Shown one piece after another: positions 13,391-27,400 of a stretch of DNA of 64,000 nt. Position numbers and translations under genes: made by a program. The stretch comes from Vespula vulgaris (Eukaryota > Arthropoda > Insecta > Hymenoptera > Vespidae): contig NC_066596.1 in assembly GCF_905475345.1 (NCBI RefSeq), positions 4,465,001 through 4,529,000 on the forward strand. Reading direction: 5' to 3'. How positions within the stretch are numbered: the first letter of the stretch is position 1; every line of letters starts with the position of its first letter. The notes under the pieces were generated by a model, which did no database searches, was not told where the DNA came from, and was given only the letters and a program-made list of their open reading frames with translations.

Positions 13391-14416
13391 CTAAAGTTTC
13401 CTCAAAGCAACACTAGGAAGCACTTCTATCGATTCTAGAGTGCGCTCCGTTTCATGCGATGCACGCGCTTTATGCGCCATCTTAAATGAAACGCTGATGT
13501 GGACAAAAAGAATTAGTATTTTTGATGACATCGAAAGTATAATTGAGTTATTCATAATTCATTTGTCCTTTCTTAAATGCTTTGCGAGTCATTTTTATTT
13601 TTCTTTTTAAAATCTTGTAACGATAATAAAATTATTTAAATCATTGAATACACTTTGATTAGAGTCGTTTCCTTTGGGTCCCTATTTTTGAATTGCTCTA
13701 GTTCCTCTCTGAAATTCTATATTCTATATCACATTGTATCATTGAATACTTGCAGCAGCTTCGTGATTGAAGCGCTAAAGCGATGTATACAATAATCAAA
13801 CAAATAGTGCATCAAGGCAATCTGATGCGTTTTTTGTTTTTTCGAATTGAGATAATTCTGTTTAATATTCTATTAATTGTCGTTAATAGAGATATTAATT
13901 ATTTTATATCAAGAAATTCTTCGTGATATAAATAAATAATGTACTGGCTCTTGATAGCTATTCATAATCGCAATACTTTCCAACCATATTTTTGCACAAT
14001 TACTAAATAAAGGGCAAAAATATCCATTGATATCATTATTTATTCAATAAAAACAAAACTGCAATGATCGTCATCGCATATTTAGTATCTGATCTTTGTA
14101 ACACACATTTTACCACTAGCTCTACAGAATTAATGTCTTAACTTATTTTATTTGGCATTACCAAATATCTTAATGCCACTTAACCAATTGTATCTATCAG
14201 GGAATAAATATGTAAATACCTACATAATTGATGATATTTGCAGGCTGTGAATGCATACAACATATATAACACTATACACATAAACAGTGTTGAAATAAAA
14301 GATCGGAACACAAATGTGACCCTAGAACGCGTCAACTTCGACACTAGTGTCTTTACTAGTATCAATCTTTACCACAAGGCAGCACGACTAATAACGATAA
14401 CAGCACCTCCTGCCAT
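13391..14416 (-). CDS. Candidate divergent small two-exon gene (48 aa, unknown)
   Basis: On the minus strand an ATG at 14416 in a good context (CTACCATGG) opens a 44-nt exon down to 14373, followed by a GTAAAG donor. An acceptor after a pyrimidine run (ending CATCAG at 13494) continues the same frame through 13493-13391 to a TAG. The joined ORF encodes 48 residues: a small hydrophobic N-terminus (AGGAVIVISRAAL) followed by a basic then acidic tail (HKARASHETERTLESIE). An AATAAA lies on the minus strand near 13162. The start faces the Motif-1-like element shared with ATP13A1, as in a bidirectional promoter. I recognise no family. The frame agreement could be chance, and the exons could be untranslated or part of a larger gene. 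Confidence 0.22.
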
Positions 14417-14494
14417 GGTAGGCAGCAATACTGAAGGTCTTGGTTCTTTATGCAAGTTTGTTCCTTCTGGGGGATCTTTTAACGTATCGTGGCG

Positions 14495-14505
14495 TGGTCA
14501 CACCG
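14495..14505 (+). promoter_or_regulatory. Motif-1-like core promoter element upstream of ATP13A1
   Basis: TGGTCACACCG matches the insect Motif 1 (M1BP) consensus YGGTCACACTR at 10 of 11 positions. It lies about 130 nt upstream of the ATP13A1 start codon, in the more CG-rich stretch 14400-14510. Motif 1 is typical of TATA-less promoters of housekeeping genes in Drosophila, which suits an ER quality-control ATPase. The transcription start itself cannot be read from sequence. Confidence 0.45.
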
Positions 14506-14637
14506 AACGTAACCTTTTTTCGCTTTCTTATTCAACAATAAGAATTTTTGTATATGTCTGATAAAAAAAAGCAGAGTCGTTATAATAAGTATCGAGATTC
14601 ACGTAAGAAGGAATTTCGTATAACTTCACGTTAATAC

Positions 14638-17600
14638 ATGTATGCTATGTTCGGCCGTAGCATAATCATGGCGACCAACAAATCACAACGACTGGACGAT
14701 CTCGTACAAACGGTTACTCTGCACAATCCGCGAAAGTTATTATTCAATGGTTACGTCTTACCCTTTGTAATATTGCAATTTGTGTGGATTTATAGTTGGA
14801 TTTTTGTTTATGGTTTCGATGAGTATTACGATGCAGGTCTGGTTGGAATCGCTGCAATTGGTGTGCTACAAATTTTTGTCTGCTTGTGCTGTCAGTGGTC
14901 TGTGCATGTGCATACCTTTTTAAATTGCAGTTCGGTAGGTATACATGGTTGATTTGTGAATTACATTCCTCTTTATTTATTTACAAGCAGAATTCAATTA
15001 GCCGAAACAATATGTACACTGTCGTAACCGCCATTCGAACGGATGTTCGCCTTCTGCTATACGAGATCACATGACTAACAAGCGGGAAGATATGATTTTT
15101 TAAATTCGAATATAAAAGAAATATATGGCATTCTTTTAATTTATTTCTACGATTTTTTTATATCATATTTTAATATATTCTTTTTAATATATCTTAATAT
15201 ATTGTAATACATTTATTTTCTTAATTTGAAATAAATTTAGTAGTACAATATATTCAAAGAAATTATATAGCATTTATTAATGTGCTAATCAGAGAAAATT
15301 TGATATATTAGGAAAAGAATCCATATATAGCAACAATAGCGAAGGTAGTGCCTGTCCCAAATAATGGAAGTTCAGAACTTGTAAAATTACACCATGCAGA
15401 AAAACAAGAACCATGGTTCGTATTTCAAAAAACAAAGTATTATTGGGAACCAAATGCAAAATGTTTCAAAAGTCTTCAATTTCCAATCAATCAATCAATT
15501 AAACATTATTCTGAATGGAAAGGATATCTTGATGAGAAAGAAGTTACAGCTGCTGAGGAGAAATGTGGTAAAAATAAGTGGGTTCATAATTTACAAATAA
15601 TTTTAGTAATATTTTAAAAAGATCAACTTAACAAGATGTTATAATTTTATTTTTATTTAGATTGGATATGTTTGTACCAGAGTTTTGGGAACTTTTTAAA
15701 GAAAGAGCTATTGCACCATTCTTTGTTTTTCAAGTATTTTGCGTGGCACTTTGGTGTCTGGATAAATATTGGTATTATAGTATTTTCACTCTTATTATGC
15801 TTATTATGTTTGAATGTACGCTTGTACAACAGCAACTCAGAAATATGGCTGAAATACGGAAAATGGGAAATAAACCGTATATGATAATGGTCAGTAGAAT
15901 TAATTAAACCATATTAATAAATTTTTTAATGATGTAAATTTAATATTCAAGGTTTATAGAAACAGAAGATGGCGTTACATGTTTACTGATCAGTTAGTTC
16001 CTGGTGATATTGTTTCAATAACAAGATCTCAAAATGATAATTTAGTTCCATGTGACATGTTATTATTAAGAGGCCCATGTATTGTGGATGAAAGTATGCT
16101 AACAGGTAATTGTTGTAATGTCTTATAAATTTAAAGATTTACAAATCAATTATATCCTTTCTTTTTGCAGGTGAATCTGTTCTTCAAATGAAAGAACCAA
16201 TAGACGATATAGATGGAAATAGAGATTTGAACATAGAAGGCGATGATAAACTTCATGTATTATTTGGAGGAACAAAAGTAGTACAACATACACCACCTAG
16301 TAAAAATGTGTCAGGTCTCAGAGGTATGCATTTTAAAACAACAATTAAAATATAAGAGAGAATAATTAAATTGTATTTGTATATTTTAGCTGTTGATAAT
16401 GGATGTGTTGCTTATGTTTTGCGTACTGGATTTTCAACATCACAGGGTAAACTCCTGAGAACTATCTTATTTGGAGTTAAACGTGTTACAGCAAATAATC
16501 TTGAAACATTTGGATTCATTCTATTTCTTCTGATATTTGCAATTGCTGCTGCAGCTTATGTTTGGATCAAAGGTTTAATTCTACTGATTTTGTAATATGT
16601 GTAGATTAAAAATAATCAAACGATTGATATATTTATATAGGAGAGAACTTATGTCATAGTCATAATATTTTTAGGCAGTGAAGATCCAACAAGAAATAAG
16701 TATAAGTTATTTCTGGAGTGTACACTTATTCTTACATCCGTTGTACCACCAGAATTACCCATTGAATTGTCATTAGCTGTAAACACTTCTTTGTTAGCTT
16801 TATCTAAATTAGGTATTTAGAAAATGTTACTAATATTCGACTTATATCTATTATTTATTATGTCACGTAGTCATGATATTAAAATGCAAATTATTTTCAG
16901 GTGTATTTTGTACAGAACCTTTTAGAATACCATTCGCAGGGAAAGTTGAAATTTGTTGTTTTGATAAAACTGGAACTTTAACAAGTGACAATCTTGTTGT
17001 CGAAGGAATAGCAGGGATTGAGTAGGCATAATTTATGAACTATGTAATTATAATATAAGATTAAAAAGTAAATTTATTGAATATAATACTTTTGGTATTT
17101 TAGTGGTAAAGCAGATGTGATGCCACTCTCAGATGCACCTTTAGAAAGTGTGCAAGTACTTGCAACATGCCATTCCCTTGTTCAGTTGGACGATGGAATT
17201 GTCGGAGATCCACTTGAGAAAGCTACACTGAAAGCTGTAAATTGGAGCCTCACTAAAAGTATGTTATGTTATATTAACATTACCTAAAATCTTTATAAAA
17301 ACGAACTATTATCATATAGGTGATTCAGTAATACCAAAAAAAGGCAAATCACCTGTACTAAAGATTTTACAAAGACATCATTTCTCGTCTGCATTAAAAA
17401 GAATGTCAGTTGTCGCAGGATACACATCACCAGGTTCATCTGAAAATCAGTACATAGTTACAGTAAAAGGTGCACCTGAAACTGTAAAAAATATGGTTAG
17501 AATTTATATAATATTATAATTTAAAGTTAAAATTTTTTTAATGTAGTAATCTGCTTTATGTAAGTTACATATTATTTCAGTTGTCTTCTGTCCCCGATAA

Positions 17601-19853
17601 TTATGATTCAACATATTTGTCTCTTTCTCGCCGTGGTGCAAGAGTACTAGCTTTGGGATATCGTAAGCTTTCAACTCCTTTATCTGTCCAGGAATTGAGA
17701 GAGTTTACTCGGGAAGATTTAGAAAAAAATCTTTCATTTGCTGGATTTGTTATTATAAGTTGTCCACTTAAACCTGACTCTAAGGCAGTTATAAAAGAAA
17801 TTCTCAATGCTTCTCATTCTGTAAGATAAATTAACTAGAAATATTACTCTTTATAAAATATTCATACAATATTTTTAACTTTTATATAATGCTGATTTGC
17901 ATATACCCTTCATTTAGGTAGTTATGATTACTGGAGATAATCCCTTGACAGCTTGTCATGTCAGTCGTGAATTACATTTTACGAAAAAACCAGTTACTCT
18001 AATTTTAATGGAAAATGATGGTGAATGGTTTTGGGAAAGTGTAGATCGAAAAACACAAATACCTTTAAGTTATAAGAATGTTAAATCACAAGGCAGCGAA
18101 ATTTGGAAAGAACATACTCTGTGTATAACTGGAGAGGTAATTTTCTTTAGTACCAAATCAATCATTTTTCTTTACATTCTTTTAACATAAATTTTATTTC
18201 ATTCATTCAGGGACTCTCGTATTTGAATGAAAATAACATGAATCTTTTACGAAAATTGTTACCGCATATTGTAATATTTGCTCGATGTGAACCAAAGCAG
18301 AAAGAATTTATTATTGTTTCTTTACAATCATTGGGATATACAACATTGATGTGCGGTGATGGAACAAATGATGTAGGTGCATTAAAACATGCTCAAGTGG
18401 GTAAGTTGATAAAAAAATATAAAATACTTCGTTTCGTTAGCGATATTATATAATATCTTTTATAAAATCATATTTTTCAGGTGTTGCGATTTTGTCTAGT
18501 CTACCTGAGAGAGCATCGATGGAGAAACGAGAAAATTCATCGGTTGGATCAAGTGGAAATAATGCAACTGTAACAAATACATCAAAAAGTAATGGACCTC
18601 GAATGAATATAAGACATCAATCTAATATGCAAACAAGAATACAAAAAATATTGAAAGATCTTAAAGAACAGGAACAATCTGTCGTCATAAAACTTGGAGA
18701 TGCATCTATTGCTGCACCATTTACAAGCAAAATGTCTTCTATTCAGTGTAGTGAGTACATTTATTGGAAAATCTTTTTGTTATACATCCACATAATTAGA
18801 CACTCTGACTAAAACAGGAATTTTTATGTTATAGTATGCCACGTAATTAAACAAGGACGATGTACATTAGTTACAACATTGCAAATGTTTAAAATATTGG
18901 CTTTGAACGCATTAGTACTGGCTTATAGTCAATCTGTTCTGTATTTGGATGGTATTAAATTCAGTGATGCTCAGGCAACTTTACAGGGTATTCTTTTAGC
19001 AGCCTGTTTTCTATTTATATCTAGATCAAAACCACTGAAAACTCTATCTAAACAAAGACCACTGCCAAATATTTTTAATCTATACACTATTGCAACAGTC
19101 TTGCTGCAATTTGCTGTACATTTCTTTTGTCTTGTGTTTTTAGTAAAAGAAGCTACGCTTTTATCTGTAAGGTAAATAATTCAGTTAAATATTATTTAAT
19201 TATGATAATTATATATTAATTATATTACGAGTAATGATTTTTTAATAATCAGGGATGATAAGTTATCAGCAATTTTTGCTGCCGATACGGACGTAAATCA
19301 AAATGTTTCTATTGATTCTTCCAATAATGATGAAGATAAACCATTCGAGGCCAATTTAATTAATAGCACTGTTTATATAGTAGCTATGGCACTTCAAGTA
19401 TCCACTTTTGCCATTAATTATCGGGTAATTAATCAAGAATGTCAAGTAACACTATCATGAATATATGAAACTAAGAAAATTATGGAACTTTAATAATAAA
19501 TATTTATTTTTCCTTTTTCATTATGCAAGTATTCATTTTATAGGGACAACCATTTATGGAGAGTCTAACACAAAATAAATCATTGTTGTACAGTCTCTTG
19601 GGTAGTTCCGCTGTTATTTTATCATTAGCTTGTGGGCTCTTACCAGACGTAGCTTCGCAATTGGAAATTGTCGATTTTCCAAATGATGTAAGTATTGTTA
19701 TGAATGCAAAAACCGCGAATATTAATTATTGCAAAATTATTACAGTTTCGAAGAGTTTTGGTTCAGATACTCGTGGCAGACTTTGTGCTTGCATATATTG
19801 CTGACAGAACTTGTCTGTGGCTTTTTGGCGAGGGAAAACATTACAAACTGTGA
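14638..19853 (+). CDS. ATP13A1: P5A-type ATPase, ATP13A1 orthologue (ER transmembrane-helix dislocase)
   Basis: Eighteen exons join in frame with GT/AG borders: 14638-14934, 15312-15577, 15661-15889, 15952-16105, 16171-16323, 16390-16572, 16675-16812, 16901-17021, 17104-17258, 17320-17495, 17581-17820, 17918-18136, 18211-18400, 18481-18750, 18835-19171, 19253-19424, 19544-19687, 19746-19853. The product is 1183 aa, close to animal ATP13A1 (about 1200). Visible P-type hallmarks are TGES near residue 315 (A domain), PPELP near 452 (M4, typical of P5A), DKTGTLT with catalytic Asp 495, and GDGTND at 826-831. Two N-terminal helices (about 31-47 and 57-75) belong to the P5A-specific extension. A charged, Ser/Asn-rich stretch in the exon at 18481-18750 separates the hinge from the last membrane segments. 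By family knowledge this ER ATPase extracts mis-inserted tail-anchored and signal-containing helices. In-frame ATGs at 14638, 14647 and 14668 are all possible starts; I took the first. Exon borders are by eye. Confidence 0.95.
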
Positions 19854-20073
19854 TGAGAACATTTTCTGAATAAGATCATAATTTATAAGGTAATACTTTT
19901 TACGCACGAGATGTAAGTCTCAATGGTCTTGTTTTACTAAGATAATTTGTCTACATACTAAATATTAAGTATCTCATGTTACCTAAAGTATAAACGTATT
20001 ATTTTTTAAATGGATATATGTAGTGATCTAAAAAAGAAGTTCGGAAGAAAGACGTATGTGTGTCAAAGTATTA

Positions 20074-20128
<55 letters not shown>

Positions 20129-22159
20129 AAATATATATAATATATATACATATTATATATTATATATAATATATATTATATATAATATATATTATATATA
20201 TTTTATATATATATATATTGAATGTACTTTTAGTTCGCGCAAAAAAAATGTAGGCGATGTGAATAGAATGGCATAATTTGATTTTTTTTTCTTTGTGAAA
20301 TCAAAGAAATGCGATCTGTGAACATAATTTTATAATCTATTATGAATTTAAATATTCATTATATATAATGAAAAATTATATTCATAATGAAGAAACTAAT
20401 AATAATATTTATATTTAAGAATACGGAATAAAATAATTAACAAGATCATGAAGAATATATGTAGTAATTCTTCAGTAATATTGCATGAGGTAGCACACAT
20501 CAGACACAAAAATTTTATTCCGTCGTCGGTAGCCTAATAATTTAGTAATACATTTTAATGGCATAAAAATAATCTCATCATTTTTCGAATTCATTTACGC
20601 GTTTTAAATAAGTCAATCGTGATACAGGTATTGTATATCTTACTACATTATTTTTTTCCTTTTTTCTTTTTTCTTTTTTTTTTTATTACTCAGGACACAT
20701 TTTATGATATATAATTGAAAATTACTGTATTTTGAATCGTAATTATTTAATGCGACATTTAAGAATAATTACATAAAATGAACTGAAATAACCAGTGTGC
20801 ATTATTCGATCTCGCAATCAATGAGCTATCGAACTATAATTACTTTTTTGATTCCATTAGATATTGTTCGCAATTTTTCACGTGAACACATTCCGTTTGT
20901 TTCACTAAAAAAAAATTATTGGAGGTGTAAATAACTTTCGAGAGTTTGAAGTATGTCGTTATTTCTATTACGGAATGCACTGGTTAATATATTTCATTGT
21001 ATATAGTAACAATTGCATTCCAATCTTAAGAATAGTGTTAGAAAATGTCACATCATGGAAAAATTATTTGCAGATTACAAATATGTCGGAAATATATGAA
21101 TAATTTTACTTTGAAGTTATTCCAACATATCCATACAAGATTGTCGAAATTTTGTTGTTATTTTTTACCTTCACCAATCGCGCATATATTTTTATTATCA
21201 ATTTGAAATTTATGCTTACACGAATATTATTGTACACTTATTCTTGCTTACATTTCCTTTCCTCTTTTTTTTTGTTATATACTTTGAGAACGACACTTCT
21301 TGTATATCATTGTAATATAAAGGTTTGTAATAAAAAGTATTCTTTGTTGTGAGTAACGAAAAATCATTCAGTCAAAGTTAGAAAAAATTTTATTTTCGGA
21401 CTTTCATGTTACTGTAATTTTTATTCTTCGATTTTGTGTAGTAACTTTTTTATGAAATTTACTATTATCTTTTTTGCTGTATCTAATATTTCTCGTATGA
21501 TAAAAATGATTTATTCTACGGTCACGTTTTTAAATTATTATTTTCAACTATTTAAAAAAATTAATACAAAGTTATTGGTTGTCTTTATGGCGCTATTAGA
21601 ATATATAACATAATAATTATAAAACATATAACATACTAGTTTTAGGCCTCAATGTATTGTACATTATATTTATCGTAATGTTCAACGTGTGTAATCGATT
21701 TATTTAATGACTTTTATAAGAAATCATGGTTTAATTATATTATTTATAATATGAATTTTTATTACTCTATTATTAAAGTAATGGATATTGATTTAATATA
21801 AGTTTAGCAACGCTCGCTGTAATAGTACGTATATCCTTAAGAAAAATGAGAAAAGGAAAAAAAATGGAAGTCACATGTAAGAAATTTTGTACATCAATAT
21901 TTTATTCTATATAAATGTCTGTAGTTAATATCGAAGTCCTATTTAATAACCATGTTTGCGTTACGAAACCAGTAATGAAACTGTAGTGTGGAAATGTGTG
22001 AAGAAAATAAGACTAAGTAAGAATTTTTATATTTCTAATTGGACGTTTATATATTGAGTTTATTGTCTGATCTCTAGATGCACGCGGAAAACGCGTATTC
22101 CATGGGATCACGAGTTCTTTGTTAGTATTTTTAACTAATAAATAATTAAGATAGTAAGA
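19854..22159. other. ATP13A1 3' flank, AT-rich, no gene seen
   Basis: After the stop codon the sequence is AT-rich, with several polyadenylation-signal-like AATAAA words (for example near 20425). No open frame has coding character and no further splice chain was found. Part of it is presumably 3'UTR. Confidence 0.6.
20080..20219. repeat. (TA)n tract followed by ATATAT/TATAATATA palindromic array
   Basis: An uninterrupted TA run (about 20080-20126) passes into repeated TATATTATATATAAT-type units to 20219, in the 3' flank of the ATP13A1 gene. The arms are self-complementary and could extrude as cruciforms. The length is probably polymorphic. Confidence 0.9.
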
Positions 22160-22560
22160 AAAAGACAGAGGTAGATAGTTATGGCGATACTCCTCCTACG
22201 GTGTCCTAACATTATTCTTGATTGGTTCGAACCATTTATTGCTCACCAACCAACGATAGTCGCAAGTAAAAGATAGTCATTATTATCATCGTCATCGTCA
22301 TCGTTGTCTTTTCGTTTTCTTTGGTAGAAAGCGAGCGAACATACACGAATCAACGTCGATGGAGACTCGATTGTGCAACTCAGTCGCGGTCGAATCGAAG
22401 TCAAGAGAGTAGCAACTACTAGATCACTGTAGCCGTTTCAACGTGAACCATCGTGAACCAAGATTTCTTTGCCTCGCGATCGTTTCGTTTATTTAATCTT
22501 TGATGTGCGAGTGAATGGGTGTTTAAGTTTCTTCTGCCACAAATGCGTCCATTCTTACAC
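22160..22560 (+). promoter_or_regulatory. CpG-rich promoter-like block, probable 5' region of the SLC5 gene
   Basis: A CG-rich stretch stands out between AT-rich flanks. It contains an arthropod initiator TCAGTC (22380-22385) but no DPE at the canonical spacing. It lies about 2 kb upstream of the SLC5 start codon, where a splice acceptor abuts the ATG, so it is a reasonable place for the non-coding first exon. I could not choose a donor with confidence. It could also act for another transcript. Confidence 0.3.
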
Positions 22561-24406
22561 AGGAAAGAAATAAGAAGCTTATTTTACTATAGTCGTTTAA
22601 CGCAAGGATCGTAAATAAGATAAAGTAGAAATGATCTTTCTTTCTCTTTCTCTCTATGTTGTTTGGTGAATATATGTATATGGCAGACGTAATGTCTCAA
22701 AAGTTTTATTATGGGTCAGTGATTGGTTTTATTCTGTTTATTTGAGTAGATTATTTTTACTGTAATATTTAACGTGAATTTCTTTACGATTCGTTTGATT
22801 CGAGAATGACGAATAGAACTGATAAACAGAACCTATAGTGATTGACTATTGTTTCATGATATTCTGCGATATAAATATATCAATAAATATATCGTTCTAA
22901 TGACTGCAGAAGATATTTAAACGTATTATACTCTTGTTCCTTGCCATTTTTTATCTTATTTTAATAAACATTTTTATGATTCTATCTGGAACGCATCATT
23001 CATAAAAAATATATATGTGAAGATATTTTGACAAGTAAATAAGAAGAATTCATAAAATTATTCTATAAGTGGTTACACAGTATAATTGGGTCGTTCGATA
23101 ATGTAAATTATGTTCGAATCAGAAAAGAAAAAGAAGAAAGGACTAAGAATAAAATTTTATCTGGAAAAAATGTATGCTATATAGCTTATTATACACGTGT
23201 TTCCTGAGTAATTCGCTTATCGATTGTAGATCAAGGTCATTTTGGAATTGTTAAACTTAATACTATCAACATTCTCAAATGTAAAGCAAATTGTGATTAT
23301 AGTATCGTCGAAAATTCAACGATCCTGAAGTAGCAAAAGTTTGCTTGACCGCAAATATATTCAATTGTATTACAATTGCATCTTCTAAATATAACAAGAA
23401 TTATTAATAGAATTTAAAAGTAAGTATATTTATCGACAAATGGTCATGTCGCAATTGATAGATCATTCCAGTCGGTAATGATTCTATCTACTTTATATAT
23501 CGTTGGTATCTCAAACTAAAAAACTCTAAATTTCTATTCGAATGTTACAAACTTATACATAAGAAATATTAATATTTTTTAGAAAATACAATTTTAGATT
23601 ATTTATCTTCATTTAATGGGTTCGTATTGATATAAAATAAAAAATTAATGTCGCTTTCCGTTTTAGCTACAATCGGTAATACTTTTCTCATCTTTTATAT
23701 GACTCCTTTGTTTTCAAATTGGATATTTATGTTTGAAATATTCTGTTGTTCTTCGTCGCTTTGTATTTGCGATTAAAAGAAAAATGTTCCTAATCGATTC
23801 ATTGAAAGTTACAAATTCACAGTAGTCATGGTCAGGCTAAAATTAGACACTTTTTATGACGCATATAGAAGCAACAGGAGTGGGAGAAATCTTAGGAAGA
23901 AACAATCGGTGATATTCTATTAGAAAACGTGAACGTAACAATTGAAGGATTGTAAATCGAAAGAGTAAATCGTGCATTTCCTTCGGACTTTTTTACTGCG
24001 AGAATGATTTAATTAATGTCTCCTCCATTAAATCATTGGCCTATATATACAGAATTTACAAGCGTTATTCTATATAAGGATCGTCAATTTGGCTTTGTTA
24101 ACATTTCACATTGTTCTAATAGAGTTTAGTAATCATACAGTGCTGTGCGTGCAAATCATTTTGATTTTTTCTCCTTGAAATACTGATTACTTCATTAATT
24201 AATTTATTAGCATTAATCTTGAAAAGAAAATCCATGCGATAAAAATGCAATCATTAGAAAACACTTTGTTGTTTTTTAATTATTATTCATGTTATCCTAC
24301 TTGGTAAAATTAATAACTCGATAGTTATTTATTCAAACTCATGATGTCATAAGAAAGATATAAAAATATATTGATGCTTTTTTTCTCTCTTTTACGAATT
24401 TTCAAG
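22561..24406. other. AT-rich probable 5'UTR intron of the SLC5 gene
   Basis: Low-complexity AT-rich DNA with no coding character lies between the CpG-rich block and the SLC5 ATG. It ends in a T/C-rich run and AAG directly before the ATG. I infer a 5'UTR intron because of that acceptor and the promoter-like block upstream. Confidence 0.35.
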
Positions 24407-27400
24407 ATGTTCGAGAACAGTTCAGAAAAAGGACACTTTCATTGGGCTGATTGGCTTGTTTTCGCCGCTATGCTAACTATATCCGCCGCAGCTGGACTTT
24501 GGCATTACAAGAGTGCACAACAATCGTCCGTAGAGAATTATTTACTCGGTGGAAGGAAACTCAGACTTTGGCCGGTTTCTGCGTCTCTAATTGCCAGGTA
24601 ACGATCAACAGGTCTGATTCTTTTTAAATTCATTTATAAATTCGTCATGAATATCATTAAATATGCTTATATGAATTTTACAACTGATAAATATTTTTGG
24701 AAATGATAAATATTTATCGAGAAGATCCATTGATGATATTATTAAAATAAATTAAGATTATTATAAAGTTTTCTTCAATTTATAGTTTCATATCTGGGGT
24801 AACAATAGTTGGAGCTCCTGCAGAAATTTATAATTTTGGCACTCAATATTGGATCACCGTGATATCTTTGCTTTTTTCCGGAATTGTCGTTGCAAATATT
24901 TACTTACCTGTTTTTGTAACATTACAATTAAATTCGGCATACGAGGTACGTCTTTAAATATTTGTCGATTGTAAACTTATACGAATGTGCGTAATATTGA
25001 ATTACCCTTTTTAGTATCTGGAGATAAGATTTAACAAGGGCGTTAGAATTTTAATATCGCTGATATTCGTTTTCGATGCCGTAAGTATATCTTTCCTATT
25101 TTGTTATACTTTCATTATTTTTTCTTTTCATAAGAAACATATTTTAGGTTCTCTACCAATCGATAGTAGTCTACGTGCCTGCATTGGCATTAAATCAAGG
25201 TAATTTTACAAACATCTCTTTGATAGTTAAATTAAATTATTATGTTTTCGAAATATTAAAAAATATATGTACATTCAATAGCCAATAGTTTTGGTCAGAA
25301 TATTCTTAGCACACTTTTATTTCACATATACATGATCGGCTTATAAAATATTTATTTAAATACCATTACCATTCTGCAGCATTCATTGTACTTTATATAA
25401 TGTAACTTAATAAACGTTTCAACATTTTATTATTCTAGTAAGTGATATCAATACGCATATCATCGGCGCCATTTTATGCGGAGTGTGCGTCTTTTACACA
25501 GTTCTTGTAAGTTATTTATCAATTTTTTAATATTATAAGCATTTTATGTATAATATTAATGGGCAAGGATGTAATTGTTATAAATTTGTCTTATTTAAAT
25601 TTCTTACAACCACTTACAATAATATTTTGCATGATTAGATAAATCAGTATAATTAGATCAATAGACTTTCTCATCATCTTCATTTTCAATCACACGCTAG
25701 TGAAAATATCGAAAATCGACGTGTCATGACGTGAGTTACAGCGTTGTTAAAATTTTCTTTCTAACGTTTCCGGTGTATAGCTTCCTGTTAAGTTGTAATA
25801 ACCATAAGGGACCGAGCTAGTTTAGGAGGATAGTCTTCCTCGTCAGCGAATTCTCGTTTGCGTGGTTCGAGTTCCTTCGACCTGCCGAGAGTAGAAAGAG
25901 AAAGAGAAGAGACAGAGTGAGAGAATGAATGAGGGTAAGAGGGAGAGGGATGAGGAAAAGGGCCCCGGAGGAAACAATTTTCGGTGGACAATGCCGCGAA
26001 GAATCTCGTGCGAGCACGGGCGAAATGTTTATGGACGGAAACTGAAAAGGTCGACAATGGCTCGTTGAAACAATGGCGTCGAGTGGTGTGCGCTTGTTGG
26101 TCGGTAGTAGCAGATCACAAAGCCAACCTTGAAGTGATTAATAGCAGCTACCTACCTACGGAGGCCTGCGTAATTATCCAAGCAATTTGTTCGACGAAGA
26201 TATTAATGAAAATTTATCGCAAACGAGTGATTCCTTTGATCGTTTAGAGCGCGACAACCGATCTCATGATCATACCGACAATTCTTTGTCTTTTTTGTTT
26301 AGGGTGGCTTAAAAGCAGTAGTTTGGACTGATATGCTTCAAGTTATAATAATGATCCTAGCCATGCTCATCGTGACTGTGTTAGGCACTTGGGAAGTCGG
26401 CGGTCTATCCAAAGTATGGCAGAAGGCACGAGAAGCTAATAGAATAGAATTTTTTAAGTAAATTCAGTCTTTCTTTTTTTTTACATTTTTACGATACTGT
26501 GTAGTAATCAAACTAAACAAATTTCCATATGTTTTCTTTTTCAATTTATTAGCTTCGATTCTTCTCTGTACACGAGACACACAGTTTGGAGTGTTCTAAT
26601 TGGATCTTGGCTATACTCTACGGCGTACATCGCTGTGAATCAGACGATGGTTCAACGGTACACATCACTGAGAACTATGAAGACATCTAAATTGTAAGTG
26701 AGTATACCAGTAAAATATTTTTTTAATTGATCGTATTACAATTCAGTTTCATCAAAACGAAATTAAGTGTAGATATATGTATGTTTGCAGAGCTATAGGG
26801 ATATCTATTATTGGCATAGTTATTTTTATTTCGCTATGTTGCTGGTGTGGATTGGTTCTTCTAGCTTGGTGGTCACCACCAAAATGTGATCCAAGAGCTA
26901 CTGGTTTAATTACGGCCGATGATCAACTACTTCCAGCTTTCGTAATGCAAGCTGCTGGTTACTTGCATGGTATACCTGGTCTCTTCATTGCTGGAATTTT
27001 TGGGGCTGCTCTTAGGTACTTAAAATTGAAGTTTTGCATAAATATCAGTCAGACAGTGTATATTTTTTATATCTTTACCATATTTGTTCCAGCTCTCTAT
27101 CAGTAGGATTTAATTCCACTTCTGTAGTTCTTTTAGAAGACTTTGTGAAGAGTTGTTTTGGTCTACAACCGAACGAGCGTTGTTCAACGATTTTAGTTAA
27201 AAGTATAATTATATTCCTTGGTTTATTCGCGTTGGCTTTTGTCTTTTTCATCGAAACATTGGGAGGCATTTTAGTGGTCGGTATACGATAATTTTGTAAT
27301 TAGATGTTTTAAAAAAGATAGAACAAGTATCGATTTGAAAAACATTTTCTTTTTGGATTAATCGTAAAAAAATTAGAATATTGATATTTGTGTAGGTTAC

